Source: Mycobacterium sp. IS-1742
GTDB taxonomy: Bacteria > Actinomycetota > Actinomycetes > Mycobacteriales > Mycobacteriaceae
Length of the DNA stretch: 64,000 nt
Reading direction: 5' to 3'
NCBI RefSeq assembly: GCF_001500125.1
Contig: NZ_LQIV01000006.1
Coordinates: 1-64,000, forward strand
Part shown: piece by piece, positions 8,210 through 17,352 of the stretch
Layout of the letters: each line of letters opens with the position of its first letter
How positions within the stretch are numbered: the stretch's first letter is position 1
Notes under the pieces: generated by a model
The model's input: the letters and a program-made list of their open reading frames with translations, nothing else
What the model was told of the DNA's origin: nothing
The model's database searches: none
Program-made: the position numbers and the translations under genes

Positions 8210-8659
8210 GGTGACCGGGCCGGCGAGCCTGCTCCACCATGTGCCGTGCCGGGAGAACGCCGCCACCTCGGCGTACACCCGGCCGGTCGCCGAGTCGAAG
8301 CGCACGGCGAACAACTCCTCGCCGGTCTCGGCGTGACCGGGCAGTGTGCCGTAGGCGAAGCCGCGACGGTCGGGTTCGTCGATGACGTAGACGACCCGGC
8401 ACGGGACGGTCACCGGGCCCAGGCCGACGATCACCTCGGAACCCACCTCGGCGACCTCGGTGGTCGCCCGGACGCGCAGACCGGCGCCGCGCAGCATGCC
8501 CCAGCGCATCACCGCGTCGGCGGCCTCCTCGAAGCGCACCCGGCCGGATCCGATCACCGTGGACCGCCGCACATGGTGGTAGCCGGGCGGCATCGGTCCG
8601 GCCGTCGCGCCGACTTCGGGGTAGGTCAAGGGCAGATCGGCGAGGTCGCTCAGCTTCAC
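8162..8659 (-). CDS. DUF1990 family protein
   Basis: 165 residues, soluble. The start (MKLSDLADLPLTYPEVGAT), GYHHVRRSTVIGSG, then RFEEAADAVMRWGMLRGAGL, and the later GYAYGTLPGHAETGEE-like segment (here GFAYGTLPGHAETGEELF) match the DUF1990 family. The fold is probably a compact beta-barrel, and the role is unknown. It converges on and overlaps the membrane-protein gene. The region between its start (8659) and the thioesterase start is only 42 bases and must hold divergent promoters. Confidence 0.8.
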   Translation of the reverse strand: MKLSDLADLPLTYPEVGATAGPMPPGYHHVRRSTVIGSGRVRFEEAADAVMRWGMLRGAGLRVRATTEVAEVGSEVIVGLGPVTVPCRVVYVIDEPDRRGFAYGTLPGHAETGEELFAVRFDSATGRVYAEVAAFSRHGTWWSRLAGPVTSVLQRVVTGRYLRAL

Positions 8660-8701
8660 CCCGCCACCCTCTCACCGTGTGCGCCCAATACGGTGAGCGG
8701 T

Positions 8702-9328
8702 GTGGCGAGTGAATCGACTCAGGCGCGAGACGGGGGCGGGTTCAACCCTCCGGAACCGACCACCCGCGGCGGACCCGACTACGGCAGGTTCGTCGAGGCG
8801 GTTCGTGAGCTGCAGGATCTCGCCCGCGCGGCCGACGCACCCGACGAGGTCGTCACCGAGGCTGCCGGGCTGATCGAGAAGGTCACCGGCCTTCTGGAGC
8901 CCTACCGGGCCGACGAGTGGACCTCGCCCTCCGGGCGGAGGTTGGACCTGCCCAACCGCGGAAACATTCTGCAGGTGCCGATGTTCCTGGCCAAGACCGA
9001 CGACGGCCGGATCGCCGGGGAGGCCAGATTCCGCCGCTTCTACCTGGGCCGCAACGGGGCCGCGCACGGCGGCGCGGTGGCGCTGCTGTTCGACTCGGTG
9101 CTCGGCTACACCACCTACAAGCTCACCCAGAGCCGGTTCCAGCGCACCGCGTTCCTGCACGTGAATTACCGCAACATCGCGCCGGTGGAGAAGACGTTGC
9201 GCGTCGAGGCCGGCATCGACCGGATCGAGGGGCGCAAGATCTTCGTCGAGGGCCGGCTTCTCGACGGCGACACCCTGCTCGCCGACGCCGAGGCATTGTT
9301 CGTCCGACTCAACCCGGGGCAGCCGTGA
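8702..9328 (+). CDS. PaaI/hotdog-fold thioesterase
   Basis: About 208 residues from GTG 8702. The C-terminal half contains the hotdog motif RNGAAHGGAVALLFDSVLGY followed by FLHVNYRNIAPVEKTLRVEA, as in PaaI-type acyl-CoA thioesterases where the Gly-rich helix and a nearby acidic residue activate water. The N-terminal 90 residues are helical and family-specific. The stop overlaps the next gene (GTGA), so the two are coupled. Substrate unknown; a lipid or acyl-CoA ester is likely from its setting ahead of the PIM operon. Confidence 0.8.
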   Translation: MASESTQARDGGGFNPPEPTTRGGPDYGRFVEAVRELQDLARAADAPDEVVTEAAGLIEKVTGLLEPYRADEWTSPSGRRLDLPNRGNILQVPMFLAKTDDGRIAGEARFRRFYLGRNGAAHGGAVALLFDSVLGYTTYKLTQSRFQRTAFLHVNYRNIAPVEKTLRVEAGIDRIEGRKIFVEGRLLDGDTLLADAEALFVRLNPGQP

Positions 9329-9816
9329 CCGACGACGACACCGACAACAACACCGGCAAGGACACCGGCAAGGACACCGAGGACCCGTCGCGCTGGTCGC
9401 GGATCAAGGGCGGTTGGAAGCGCTGGCGTGACGGGCTGCGCCGGCGACCGCGGGTCGAGTTCTTCTACCGCATCGCCGTCGGCCTGATCGGCCTCGTGGT
9501 GCTGGGGCTCGGCGTCCTGGCGATTCCCTATCCGGGGCCGGGCTGGGCGATCGTGTTCATCGGCCTGGGCATCCTGGCCACCGAGTTCGACTGGGCCAAA
9601 CGCCTGCTGGCCTACGCCCGCGAACGCTACGACCGGGTGATGGACTGGTTCCACGGCCAGCACGCGATCATCCAGATCCTCGGCGGGCTGCTCACCGCAC
9701 TCGTCGTGTTCACCACGCTGTGGCTGCTCGGCGCCGTGGACTGGGCCGCCCGGATCTTCGGCATCGAGCACGAGTGGCTGAACAGTCCGTTCGGGTTGGG
9801 TTCCGGATCGTCGTAG
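9325..9816 (+). CDS. TIGR02611/PGPGW-domain membrane protein
   Basis: 163 residues from GTG 9325, overlapping the thioesterase stop. The N-terminus is Asp/Thr/Lys-rich with NTGKDTGKDTED repeats. Two hydrophobic segments flank the signature IPYPGPGWAIVFIGLGILA, and a third segment follows near residue 125. This is the PGPGW transmembrane family found in actinobacteria, with no established function. It precedes thrS by about 80 bases, so it may or may not be on the same transcript. Confidence 0.8.
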   Translation: MTDDDTDNNTGKDTGKDTEDPSRWSRIKGGWKRWRDGLRRRPRVEFFYRIAVGLIGLVVLGLGVLAIPYPGPGWAIVFIGLGILATEFDWAKRLLAYARERYDRVMDWFHGQHAIIQILGGLLTALVVFTTLWLLGAVDWAARIFGIEHEWLNSPFGLGSGSS

Positions 9817-9894
9817 CACGCTCAAGTTACTGCCGGTCGCACCGATAGCATGGTCGCGATCGACCCGTCCCCGACCCACCGGAAAGAGTCACCG

Positions 9895-11949
9895 ATGAGC
9901 GCCGCCGCCAGCCCAGCCCCCGCAGCCCCGATCCGGGTCGCTGCTGGGACGACCGCCGGGGCCGCGGTGCGCGACGCGGGGCTGCCGGCTCGCGGTGCGC
10001 CCGACGCGATCGTGGTGGTGCGCGACGCCGACGGCCGGCTGCGCGACCTGGCGTGGGCGCCCGACACCGACGTCGAGGTCGTCCCGGTCGCCGCCGACAC
10101 CGACGACGGCCGCAGCGTGATCCGCCATTCCGCGGCGCACGTCCTCGCCCAGGCGGTGCAGACCCTGTTCCCCGAGGCGAAGCTCGGCATCGGCCCGCCG
10201 ATCACCGACGGCTTCTACTACGACTTCGACGTCCCGCAGGCCTTCACGCCCGAGGACCTCGAGGCGCTCGAGAAGAAAATGCGCCAGATCGTCAAGGACG
10301 GTCAGCTGTTCTCCCGGCGCGTATTCGAGTCGAAGGACGCCGCGCGCGAGGAACTGGCGGCGGAACCGTACAAACTCGAACTGGTCGACGACAAGTCGGG
10401 CGACCCGGAGGTCATGGAGGTCGGCGGTGACGAGCTGACGGCCTACGACAACCTCAATCCCCGCACCCGCGAACGCGTCTGGGGCGACCTGTGCCGCGGC
10501 CCTCACATCCCGACGACCAAGTACATCCCGGCGTTCAAGCTGACCCGCAGTTCGGCGGCCTACTGGCGCGGCGATCAGGCCAACGCCAGCCTGCAGCGCA
10601 TCTACGGGACGGCCTGGGAGTCGCAGGAGGCGCTCGACCGTCACCTCGAGCTCATCGAGGAGGCGCAGCGCCGCGACCACCGCAGGCTCGGGGTGGAACT
10701 CGATCTGTTCAGCTTCCCCGACGAACTCGGTTCCGGCCTTCCGGTCTTCCACCCCAAGGGCGGCATCGTCCGTAAAGAGCTCGAGGACTATTCGCGGGCC
10801 AAGCATCTCGAGGCCGGCTACGAGTTCGTCAACACCCCGCACATCACCAAAGAACAGCTCTACGTGACCTCCGGGCACCTCGAGTGGTACGCCGACGGGA
10901 TGTTCCCCGCGATGCACATCGACGCGGAGTTCGACGCCGACGGCGCGGTGCGCAAACCCGGGCAGAACTACTACCTCAAGCCGATGAACTGCCCGATGCA
11001 CCACCTGATCTACCGCTCGCGGGGCCGGTCGTACCGGGAACTGCCGTTGCGGCTCTTCGAGTTCGGATCGGTGTACCGCTACGAGAAGTCCGGTGTGGTG
11101 CACGGGCTGACCCGGGTGCGCGGGATGACGCAGGACGACGCGCACATCTACGCCACCCGCGAGCAGATGCGCGACGAGCTGACCTCGCTGCTGCAGTTCG
11201 TGCTCGACCTGCTGGCCGACTACGGCCTCGACGAGTACTACCTGGAACTGTCGACCAAGGATCCGGACAAGTACGTCGGCTCCGACGAGATCTGGGACGA
11301 GGCCACCGAGACGCTGCGCGAGGTGGCCGAGGCCTCCGGTCTCGATCTTGTGCCCGATCCGGGCGGCGCCGCGTTCTACGGCCCGAAGATCTCCGTGCAG
11401 GTCAAGGACGCCCTGGGACGCAACTGGCAGATGTCGACGATCCAGCTGGACTTCAACATGCCGGAGCGTTTCGAGCTGGAGTACACCGCCGCCGACGGCA
11501 GCCGCCAGCGGCCGGTGCTGATCCACCGCGCGCTGTTCGGCTCGATCGAGCGGTTCTTCGGGGTGCTCACCGAGCATTACGCCGGGGCGTTCCCGGCGTG
11601 GCTGGCGCCGGTGCAGGTGGTCGGGATCCCGGTCGCCGACGCACACACCCCGTACCTGGAAGAGGTTGCCGCGCAACTGCGTTCGCGAGGTGTGCGGGTC
11701 GAGGTGGACGGCAGCGACGACCGGATGGCCAAGAAGATCGTCAACCACACCAACCAGCGGGTGCCGTTCATGCTGCTGGCGGGGGACAAAGATGTGGCCG
11801 TGGACGCCATCTCCTTCCGCTTCGGTGACCGCACCCAGATCAACGGGGTGCCGCGCGACGAGGCGGTCGAGGCGATCGTCAGCTGGATCGCCCAGCGGCG
11901 CAACGCCGTTCCCACCGCCGACCTGGTGAAGGCGGGCGCCGGAACGTGA
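9895..11949 (+). CDS. thrS: Threonyl-tRNA synthetase
   Basis: 684 residues, class II synthetase that charges tRNA-Thr. Order: a TGS-like N-terminus; the editing domain with [11 protein letters not shown] near residue 78; the catalytic core with [10 protein letters not shown] (zinc Cys near 366), [17 protein letters not shown] (motif 2), DDAHIY (zinc His near 417) and [16 protein letters not shown] (third zinc His plus motif 3); then the anticodon-binding domain to the end. I chose ATG 9895 because MSAAASPAP fits the usual mycobacterial N-terminus; an in-frame ATG at 9850 is upstream. It heads the PIM operon, joined to the HIT gene by a GTGA overlap or by a short repeat. Confidence 0.97.
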   Translation: MSAAASPAPAAPIRVAAGTTAGAAVRDAGLPARGAPDAIVVVRDADGRLRDLAWAPDTDVEVVPVAADTDDGRSVIRHSAAHVLAQAVQTLFPEAKLGIGPPITDGFYYDFDVPQAFTPEDLEALEKKMRQIVKDGQLFSRRVFESKDAAREELAAEPYKLELVDDKSGDPEVMEVGGDELTAYDNLNPRTRERVWGDLCRGPHIPTTKYIPAFKLTRSSAAYWRGDQANASLQRIYGTAWESQEALDRHLELIEEAQRRDHRRLGVELDLFSFPDELGSGLPVFHPKGGIVRKELEDYSRAKHLEAGYEFVNTPHITKEQLYVTSGHLEWYADGMFPAMHIDAEFDADGAVRKPGQNYYLKPMNCPMHHLIYRSRGRSYRELPLRLFEFGSVYRYEKSGVVHGLTRVRGMTQDDAHIYATREQMRDELTSLLQFVLDLLADYGLDEYYLELSTKDPDKYVGSDEIWDEATETLREVAEASGLDLVPDPGGAAFYGPKISVQVKDALGRNWQMSTIQLDFNMPERFELEYTAADGSRQRPVLIHRALFGSIERFFGVLTEHYAGAFPAWLAPVQVVGIPVADAHTPYLEEVAAQLRSRGVRVEVDGSDDRMAKKIVNHTNQRVPFMLLAGDKDVAVDAISFRFGDRTQINGVPRDEAVEAIVSWIAQRRNAVPTADLVKAGAGT

Positions 11950-11953
11950 ACGG

Positions 11954-11983
11954 CGATGAGCGCCTGCGCGAAGAGCAGACGAT
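11954..11983 (+). repeat. Short dispersed repeat, copy 1
   Basis: ATGAGCGCCTGCGCGAAGAG followed by CAGACGAT. It is almost identical to a sequence at 17320-17349 in this window (one inserted T and one GA/AG swap). It sits directly after the thrS stop and runs into the likely ATG of the HIT gene, so its GAAGAG could act as the ribosome site. Its placement between coupled genes recalls MIRU elements, though the sequence is different. Confidence 0.65.
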
Positions 11984-12578
11984 GGGCGACGTGACCGAAC
12001 CGGACGACCGGACCATCGTCGATCACGGCGTGGGCGACCCGGACAATCTGCAGCGGCTGTGGACGCCGCACCGCATGAGTTACATCGCCGAGTCGCCCAT
12101 GAAGAAGGGTTCGGACTCCTCGCAGTCGTCGCAGCCGTTCACCGACATCCCGAACATGGCCGACGAGGACGGACTGGTCGTGGCCCGCGGTGAGCTGGTC
12201 TACGCGGTGCTCAACCTGTACCCCTACAACCCCGGCCACCTGATGGTGGTGCCGTACCGGCGGGTGTCGGAACTCGAGGACCTCACCGTCGCCGAGAGCG
12301 CCGAGCTGATGGCCTACACCCAGCAGGCGATCCGCGTCATCAAGGCGGTGTCGCGTCCGCACGGCTTCAACGTCGGACTCAACCTCGGGCACTCGGCAGG
12401 CGGCTCGCTCGCCGAACACCTGCACATGCACGTCGTGCCGCGGTGGGGCGGGGACGCCAACTTCATCACGATCATCGGCGGGTCGAAGGTGATCCCGCAG
12501 CTGTTGCGTGAGACCCGCGAACTGCTCGCCACCGAATGGGCGAAACAGGAGCGCAGCGACGGGGGGTTCACACAGTGA
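11982..12578 (+). CDS. HIT-family AP4A phosphorylase/hydrolase
   Basis: About 198 residues. The histidine triad is AEHLHMHVVPRW near the C-terminal third, preceded by LYPYNPGHLMVVPYR and LNLGHSAGGS, as in the mycobacterial HIT protein of this operon (Rv2613c type, reported as a diadenosine tetraphosphate phosphorylase). I chose ATG 11982, which matches where homologues begin. GTG 11946 would overlap the thrS stop but would translate the short repeat as an N-terminal extension (DERLREEQT). The stop overlaps the pgsA1 start (GTGA). Confidence 0.9.
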   Translation: MGDVTEPDDRTIVDHGVGDPDNLQRLWTPHRMSYIAESPMKKGSDSSQSSQPFTDIPNMADEDGLVVARGELVYAVLNLYPYNPGHLMVVPYRRVSELEDLTVAESAELMAYTQQAIRVIKAVSRPHGFNVGLNLGHSAGGSLAEHLHMHVVPRWGGDANFITIIGGSKVIPQLLRETRELLATEWAKQERSDGGFTQ

Positions 12579-13243
12579 GCAACGTCTACCTGATGACCCG
12601 GGCCGCTTACGCCAAACTGGCCCGCCCCGTGGCCAGAGCGGCCCTGCGGGTGGGCTTCACCCCCGACAGCATCACGATCCTGGGCACCGCGGGCACGGTG
12701 CTGGCCGCGCTCACCCTGTTCCCGATCGGACAGCTGTGGTGGGGCGCCTTCGCGGTGGCCGTGTTCGTGCTGGCGGACATGCTCGACGGCACGATGGCCC
12801 GCGAACGCGGCGGGGGCACGAGGTTCGGGGCCGTACTCGACGCGGCCTGCGACCGAATCGCCGACGGCGCGATCTTCGCGGGTCTGCTGTGGTGGGCGGC
12901 CTTCGGCATGGACAGCCCGGCGCTGGTGGTGGCCACGCTGATCTGCCTGATCACCTCGCAGGTCATCTCCTACATCAAGGCCAGGGCGGAGGCCAGCGGG
13001 CTGCGCGGCGACGGCGGCTTCATCGAACGCCCCGAACGGCTGGTGATCGTGCTGACCGGCACCGGCCTGTCCGGGGTGTGGTTCCTGCACATGCCGTGGC
13101 TGATCCACGTGGCCATGTGGGTCCTGGCCGTGGCCAGCGTGGTCACCGTGCTGCAGCGGCTGCACACGGTGCGCACCTCGCCGGGCGCGATGGACAAGCT
13201 CGAGCCCAAGGGCGAAGAGAAACCGGCGGCGGACGACCAGTGA
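12575..13243 (+). CDS. pgsA1: Phosphatidylinositol phosphate synthase
   Basis: 222 residues, polytopic. The CDP-alcohol phosphotransferase signature D-x2-DG-x2-AR-x8-G-x3-D-x3-D is present at about residues 68-93 (DMLDGTMARERGGGTRFGAV then LDAACDR). These enzymes condense CDP-diacylglycerol with inositol-1-phosphate; the neighbours patA and pimA fix the substrate as the phosphatidylinositol precursor of PIMs and LAM. Starts with GTG overlapping the HIT stop; its own stop overlaps patA (GTGA). Five or six membrane segments. The C-terminal tail is charged and Lys/Glu-rich. Confidence 0.95.
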   Translation: MSNVYLMTRAAYAKLARPVARAALRVGFTPDSITILGTAGTVLAALTLFPIGQLWWGAFAVAVFVLADMLDGTMARERGGGTRFGAVLDAACDRIADGAIFAGLLWWAAFGMDSPALVVATLICLITSQVISYIKARAEASGLRGDGGFIERPERLVIVLTGTGLSGVWFLHMPWLIHVAMWVLAVASVVTVLQRLHTVRTSPGAMDKLEPKGEEKPAADDQ

Positions 13244-14163
13244 CCGCACTCGGCGGCTGGCTGCCCGGCACCGACCACCTGACGGACTGGGGATACGCCG
13301 CCGGCTGGCGGGTGGTGCGGGCCGTACCGGAAGTGGTGGCGCGCAACGCCTTCGACGCCGGTGCGTGGTACTCGGCCCGCAACGGCGGCCCCGGGCAGCT
13401 GCGCAAGAACCTCGCCCGGGTCATCGGGGCCGCGCCGGCCGACGTGCCCGACGAACTGATGCGCGCGTCGCTGGCGTCCTACGCCCGGTACTGGCGCGAA
13501 GCGTTTCGGCTGCCCACGATGGACCATCGCAAGCTGGGGCGGGAGCTCTCGGTCGACGGCATCCAGCACGTCTGGGACGCCCTGGACACGGGTCGCGGCG
13601 CGGTGGTGGCACTGCCGCACAGCGGTAACTGGGACATGGCCGGCGTCTGGCTGGTCCAGAACCACGGCACGTTCACCACGGTCGCCGAACGGCTGCGCCC
13701 GGAGTCGCTGTTCAACCGGTTCGTCGCCTACCGCGAGAGCCTCGGCTTCGAGGTGATCCCGCTGTCCGGCGGCGAGCGTCCGCCCTACCAGCTGCTGCGG
13801 GACCGGTTGCGCGCCAACCGCGTGGTGTGCCTGATGGCCGAGCGCGACCTGACGCGGCAGGGCGTGGCGGTCGACTTCTTCGGCGAGCCGACCCGGATGC
13901 CCGCCGGTCCGGCGAAGCTGGCCTGCGAGACCGGGGCGGCGCTGCTGCCGGTGCACTGCTGGTTCGACGGCGACGGCTGGGGCATGCGGGTGTTCGCACC
14001 GCTCGACACCGCGAACGGGGATGTCGGGGTGATCACGCAGGCGCTGGCCGACCGGTTCGCGGTCAACATCGCCCAGCACCCCGAGGACTGGCACATGATG
14101 CAGCCGCAGTGGGTCGCCGACCTCTCCGACGCGCGCCGCGCCCGGCTGGCCGGAGCCGGTTGA
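13240..14163 (+). CDS. patA: Phosphatidylinositol mannoside acyltransferase
   Basis: 307 residues of the LpxL/HtrB-like acyltransferase family. It transfers palmitoyl to the 6-position of the mannose added by PimA. The catalytic H-x4-D motif is HSGNWD at about residue 126; other family blocks are ERDLTRQGV and FFGEPTRMPAGPA, the latter acting in acyl/phosphate binding. Peripheral membrane enzyme on the cytoplasmic face. Starts at GTG 13240 overlapping pgsA1 and lies two bases before the pimA start. Confidence 0.93.
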   Translation: MTALGGWLPGTDHLTDWGYAAGWRVVRAVPEVVARNAFDAGAWYSARNGGPGQLRKNLARVIGAAPADVPDELMRASLASYARYWREAFRLPTMDHRKLGRELSVDGIQHVWDALDTGRGAVVALPHSGNWDMAGVWLVQNHGTFTTVAERLRPESLFNRFVAYRESLGFEVIPLSGGERPPYQLLRDRLRANRVVCLMAERDLTRQGVAVDFFGEPTRMPAGPAKLACETGAALLPVHCWFDGDGWGMRVFAPLDTANGDVGVITQALADRFAVNIAQHPEDWHMMQPQWVADLSDARRARLAGAG

Positions 14164-14165
14164 CG

Positions 14166-15290
14166 ATGCGCATCGGCATGGTGTGCCCGTACTCGTTCGA
14201 CGTGCCGGGCGGGGTGCAGTCCCACGTGCTGCAGCTGGCGCAGGTGATGCGCGAACGCGGCCACGAGGTGAGCGTCCTGGCGCCGTCCTCACCGCACGTC
14301 GAGTTGCCCGACTACGTGGTGTCGGGCGGCAAGGCGGTGCCCATTCCGTACAACGGGTCGGTGGCGCGGCTGCGGTTCGGCCCCGCCACCCACCGCCTGG
14401 TCAAGAAGTGGCTGGCGCAGGGCGAATTCGACGTCCTGCACCTGCATGAGCCGAACGCGCCCAGCCTGTCGATGCTGGCGTTGCAGGCCGCGGAGGGGCC
14501 GATCGTCGCGACCTTCCACACGTCGACCACGAAATCGCTGACGCTGTCGGTGTTCCAGGGCATCCTGCGCCCGTACCACGAGAAGATCGTCGGCCGCATC
14601 GCCGTGTCCGACCTGGCGCGGCGCTGGCAGATGGAGGCGCTCGGTTCCGACGCGGTCGAGATCCCCAATGGGGTCGACGTCGCGTCTTTCGCCGACGCAC
14701 CCCGCCTCGACGGTTATCCGCGGCCGGGGCGCACGGTGCTGTTCCTGGGCCGCTACGACGAGCCGCGCAAGGGGATGGCCGTCCTGCTGGGGGCGCTGCC
14801 CGCCGTCGTGGCGCGGTACCCGCACGTGGAGATCCTCATCGTCGGCCGCGGTGACGAGGACGAATTGCGCCAGCAGGCCGGCCCGTTGGCGTCACACCTG
14901 TGCTTCCTCGGACAGGTCGACGACGCGGTCAAGGCGTCGGCGATGCGCAGCGCCGACGTGTACTGCGCGCCCAACACCGGCGGGGAGAGTTTCGGCATCG
15001 TGCTGGTGGAGGCGATGGCTGCCGGCACCCCGGTCGTCGCCAGCGATCTCGACGCGTTCCGGCGGGTGCTGCACGACGGCACGGCGGGCCGGCTGGTCAC
15101 CGTCGACGACGCCGGGGCGCTGGCGGAGGGGCTGATCGAGGTGCTGGGTGACGACGAGGCGCGCGGGCGCTACGTCGCCGCCGCCTCCGATGCGGTCGGC
15201 CGTTACGACTGGTCGGTGGTGGCCGCCCAGATCATGCGCGTCTACGAGACCGTCGCCGGGGCGGGAGTGAAGGTGCAGGTCGCGCCGTGA
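14166..15290 (+). CDS. pimA: GDP-mannose-dependent phosphatidylinositol mannosyltransferase
   Basis: 374 residues, GT4 family GT-B fold. It adds the first mannose to phosphatidylinositol. The N-terminal FDVPGGVQSHV loop, HLHEPNAPSLS, and the conserved His in TFHTSTTKS belong to the acceptor domain. The C-terminal domain shows LFLGRYDEPRKGM (phosphate-binding Arg and Lys) and GGESFGIVLVEAMA with the E-x7-E nucleotide-sugar motif. Sequence is very close to characterised M. smegmatis PimA as I recall it. Two bases separate it from patA, and its stop overlaps the NUDIX start. Confidence 0.97.
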   Translation: MRIGMVCPYSFDVPGGVQSHVLQLAQVMRERGHEVSVLAPSSPHVELPDYVVSGGKAVPIPYNGSVARLRFGPATHRLVKKWLAQGEFDVLHLHEPNAPSLSMLALQAAEGPIVATFHTSTTKSLTLSVFQGILRPYHEKIVGRIAVSDLARRWQMEALGSDAVEIPNGVDVASFADAPRLDGYPRPGRTVLFLGRYDEPRKGMAVLLGALPAVVARYPHVEILIVGRGDEDELRQQAGPLASHLCFLGQVDDAVKASAMRSADVYCAPNTGGESFGIVLVEAMAAGTPVVASDLDAFRRVLHDGTAGRLVTVDDAGALAEGLIEVLGDDEARGRYVAAASDAVGRYDWSVVAAQIMRVYETVAGAGVKVQVAP

Positions 15291-16300
15291 CGTGGGTCGT
15301 GATCGTCGCGCTGGCGATCCTGCTGGTGCTCGTCGTGCTCGTCGGCGCGTGGGCGTACCAGACCGCGCACCGCCTCGACCGGCTGCACGTGCGCTACGAC
15401 CTGAGCTGGCAGGCACTCGACGGCGCGCTGGCCCGCCGCGCGGTGGTGGCCCGCGCGGTCGCCGTCGACGCCTACGCCGGGGGGCCGCAGGGCAAGCGGC
15501 TGGCCGCACTCGCCGATGCCGCCGAACGGGCGCCGCGCAGCGGCCGGGAGGCCGCCGAGAACGAACTGTCCGCCGCGTTGGCGCTGGTCGATCCAGCGTC
15601 CCTGCCGGTGGCGCTGGTGGCCGAACTCGCCGACGCCGAGGCCAGGGTGCTGCTGGCCCGCCGGTTCCACAACGACGCGGTGCGCGACACCCTCGCGCTC
15701 CGCGAGCGCAGGCCGGTGCGGCTGCTGCGGCTGGGCGGGACCGCGGCGTTGCCGACCTACTTCGAGATCGCCGAGGTGTCCTCGCGCGACATCGAACCGC
15801 TGAGCCGGCGCGTCTCGGCCCGCGTCGTGCTGCTCGACGAGTCGGGGGCGGTGCTGCTGTTCTGCGGGTCGGACCCGTCGCTGGCCGACGCCCCGCGCTG
15901 GTGGTTCACCGTCGGCGGGGCGGTGGAGGCGGGGGAGACGCTCGCGCACGCCGCCGCCCGGGAGGTCGCCGAGGAGACCGGGCTCCGGGTGGACCCGGAG
16001 CGGCTGGTCGGCCCGGTCTGGCGCCGGGATGCGGTCTTCGAGTTCGACGGCTCGGTCCTGCGCAGCCAGGAGATGTTCTTCGTGCACCGCACCCGACGGT
16101 TCGAGCCGTCCGTCGGCGGTCATACCGCCCTGGAGAAGCGCACGATTCACGGGCACCGCTGGTGTGATGCCACAATGATCGACGAACTGGTCGCCGACGG
16201 AGAGACCGTTTACCCGCAGCAGTTGGGTGAACTGCTGGCCCAGGCCAACGAACTGGCCGACGCGCCGGCGCCACCGGGGCCGGTGCAAACGATCCGCTGA
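15287..16300 (+). CDS. Membrane-anchored NUDIX hydrolase
   Basis: 337 residues. One N-terminal transmembrane segment (about 2-25) is followed by a helical region (30-150), then a NUDIX domain. The NUDIX box runs from GGAVEAGETL through AAAREVAEETGL near residues 207-229, with all REUXEE residues intact. NUDIX enzymes cleave nucleoside diphosphates linked to another group; GDP-mannose or another sugar nucleotide is plausible given coupling to pimA, but not shown. Overlaps pimA by four bases (GTGA). The anchor-plus-helical module is unusual for NUDIX proteins. Confidence 0.85.
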   Translation: MTWVVIVALAILLVLVVLVGAWAYQTAHRLDRLHVRYDLSWQALDGALARRAVVARAVAVDAYAGGPQGKRLAALADAAERAPRSGREAAENELSAALALVDPASLPVALVAELADAEARVLLARRFHNDAVRDTLALRERRPVRLLRLGGTAALPTYFEIAEVSSRDIEPLSRRVSARVVLLDESGAVLLFCGSDPSLADAPRWWFTVGGAVEAGETLAHAAAREVAEETGLRVDPERLVGPVWRRDAVFEFDGSVLRSQEMFFVHRTRRFEPSVGGHTALEKRTIHGHRWCDATMIDELVADGETVYPQQLGELLAQANELADAPAPPGPVQTIR

Positions 16301-16331
16301 GTTGCGGAATCAATCGATTTGGTGCCGCTAC

Positions 16332-16337
16332 TACACT
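16332..16337 (+). promoter_or_regulatory. Possible -10 element for pdxS
   Basis: TACACT lies 18 bases before the ribosome site GAGGAG (16355-16360), itself six bases before GTG 16367. No convincing -35 is seen at 16-18 bases. The base composition drops to AT-rich in this short gap, consistent with a promoter that separates pdxS from the PIM operon. Confidence 0.4.
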
Positions 16338-16366
16338 GGATCGGTAGCGATTTAGAGGAGTGGACA

Positions 16367-17314
16367 GTGGATCTCGAAGGGCGCAAGCGTGACGAGCGGG
16401 CCAACGGCGCCGCCACGCAGAACGGGACGGCGCATCAGACGGGCACTGCCCGGGTGAAGCGCGGTATGGCCGAGATGCTCAAGGGCGGCGTGATCATGGA
16501 CGTCGTCACCCCCGAACAGGCGCGCATCGCCGAAGGTGCCGGTGCCGTCGCGGTGATGGCGCTCGAGCGGGTGCCCGCCGACATCCGTGCCCAGGGTGGG
16601 GTGTCGCGCATGAGCGACCCCGACATGATCGAGGGCATCATCTCCGCGGTCACGATCCCGGTGATGGCCAAGGCCCGCATCGGGCACTTCGTCGAGGCCC
16701 AGATCCTGCAGAGCCTCGGGGTGGACTACGTCGACGAATCCGAGGTGCTGACCCCCGCCGACTACACCCACCACATCGACAAGTGGAAGTTCACCGTCCC
16801 GTTCGTGTGCGGTGCGACCAACCTGGGCGAGGCGCTGCGCCGCATCACCGAGGGTGCCGCAATGATCCGCTCCAAGGGTGAGGCCGGCACCGGTGACGTG
16901 TCGAACGCGACCACCCACATGCGCAAGATCGGCGGCGAGATCCGCCGGCTGACCTCGCTGTCGGAAGACGAGCTGTACGTCGCGGCCAAGGAACTGCAGG
17001 CCCCGTACGACCTGGTCGTCGAGGTGGCCCGGGCCGGCAAGCTGCCGGTGACGCTGTTCACCGCCGGCGGCATCGCGACCCCCGCCGACGCGGCGATGAT
17101 GATGCAGCTCGGCGCCGAGGGGGTGTTCGTCGGATCGGGCATCTTCAAGTCCGGCAACCCCGCCGAGCGGGCCGCGGCGATCGTCAAAGCGACGACGTTC
17201 TACGACGACCCCGACGTGCTGGCCAAGGTGTCGCGCGGGCTGGGGGAGGCCATGGTCGGGATCAACGTGGAGGACATCGCCCAGCCGCACCGGCTCGCCG
17301 AACGCGGCTGGTAA
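16367..17314 (+). CDS. pdxS: Pyridoxal 5'-phosphate synthase subunit PdxS
   Basis: 315 residues, TIM barrel that builds PLP from ribose 5-phosphate, glyceraldehyde 3-phosphate and ammonia. Signature blocks are [24 protein letters not shown] (Lys that binds the pentose phosphate) and [11 protein letters not shown] (second Lys). GTG 16367 is supported by GAGGAG six bases upstream; the first 30 residues are a poorly conserved leader, so a later start is possible. Its partner pdxT is two genes downstream, with a TesB thioesterase between them. Confidence 0.96.
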   Translation: MDLEGRKRDERANGAATQNGTAHQTGTARVKRGMAEMLKGGVIMDVVTPEQARIAEGAGAVAVMALERVPADIRAQGGVSRMSDPDMIEGIISAVTIPVMAKARIGHFVEAQILQSLGVDYVDESEVLTPADYTHHIDKWKFTVPFVCGATNLGEALRRITEGAAMIRSKGEAGTGDVSNATTHMRKIGGEIRRLTSLSEDELYVAAKELQAPYDLVVEVARAGKLPVTLFTAGGIATPADAAMMMQLGAEGVFVGSGIFKSGNPAERAAAIVKATTFYDDPDVLAKVSRGLGEAMVGINVEDIAQPHRLAERGW

Positions 17315-17319
17315 CGCGT

Positions 17320-17349
17320 GATGAGTCGCCTGCGCGAAGGACAGACGAT
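17320..17349 (+). repeat. Short dispersed repeat, copy 2
   Basis: ATGAGTCGCCTGCGCGAAGG followed by ACAGACGAT. It nearly matches 11954-11983. It fills most of the 38-base gap between the pdxS stop and the tesB GTG and supplies the only Shine-Dalgarno-like sequence there (GAAGGA, 11 bases upstream). Confidence 0.65.
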
Positions 17350-17352
17350 CTA

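Noticed and set aside
11946..11981. GTG 11946 as the HIT gene start
   Set aside because: It would translate the dispersed repeat as a nine-residue N-terminal extension; homologues as I recall them begin near the ATG at 11982. It is kept as an alternative only.
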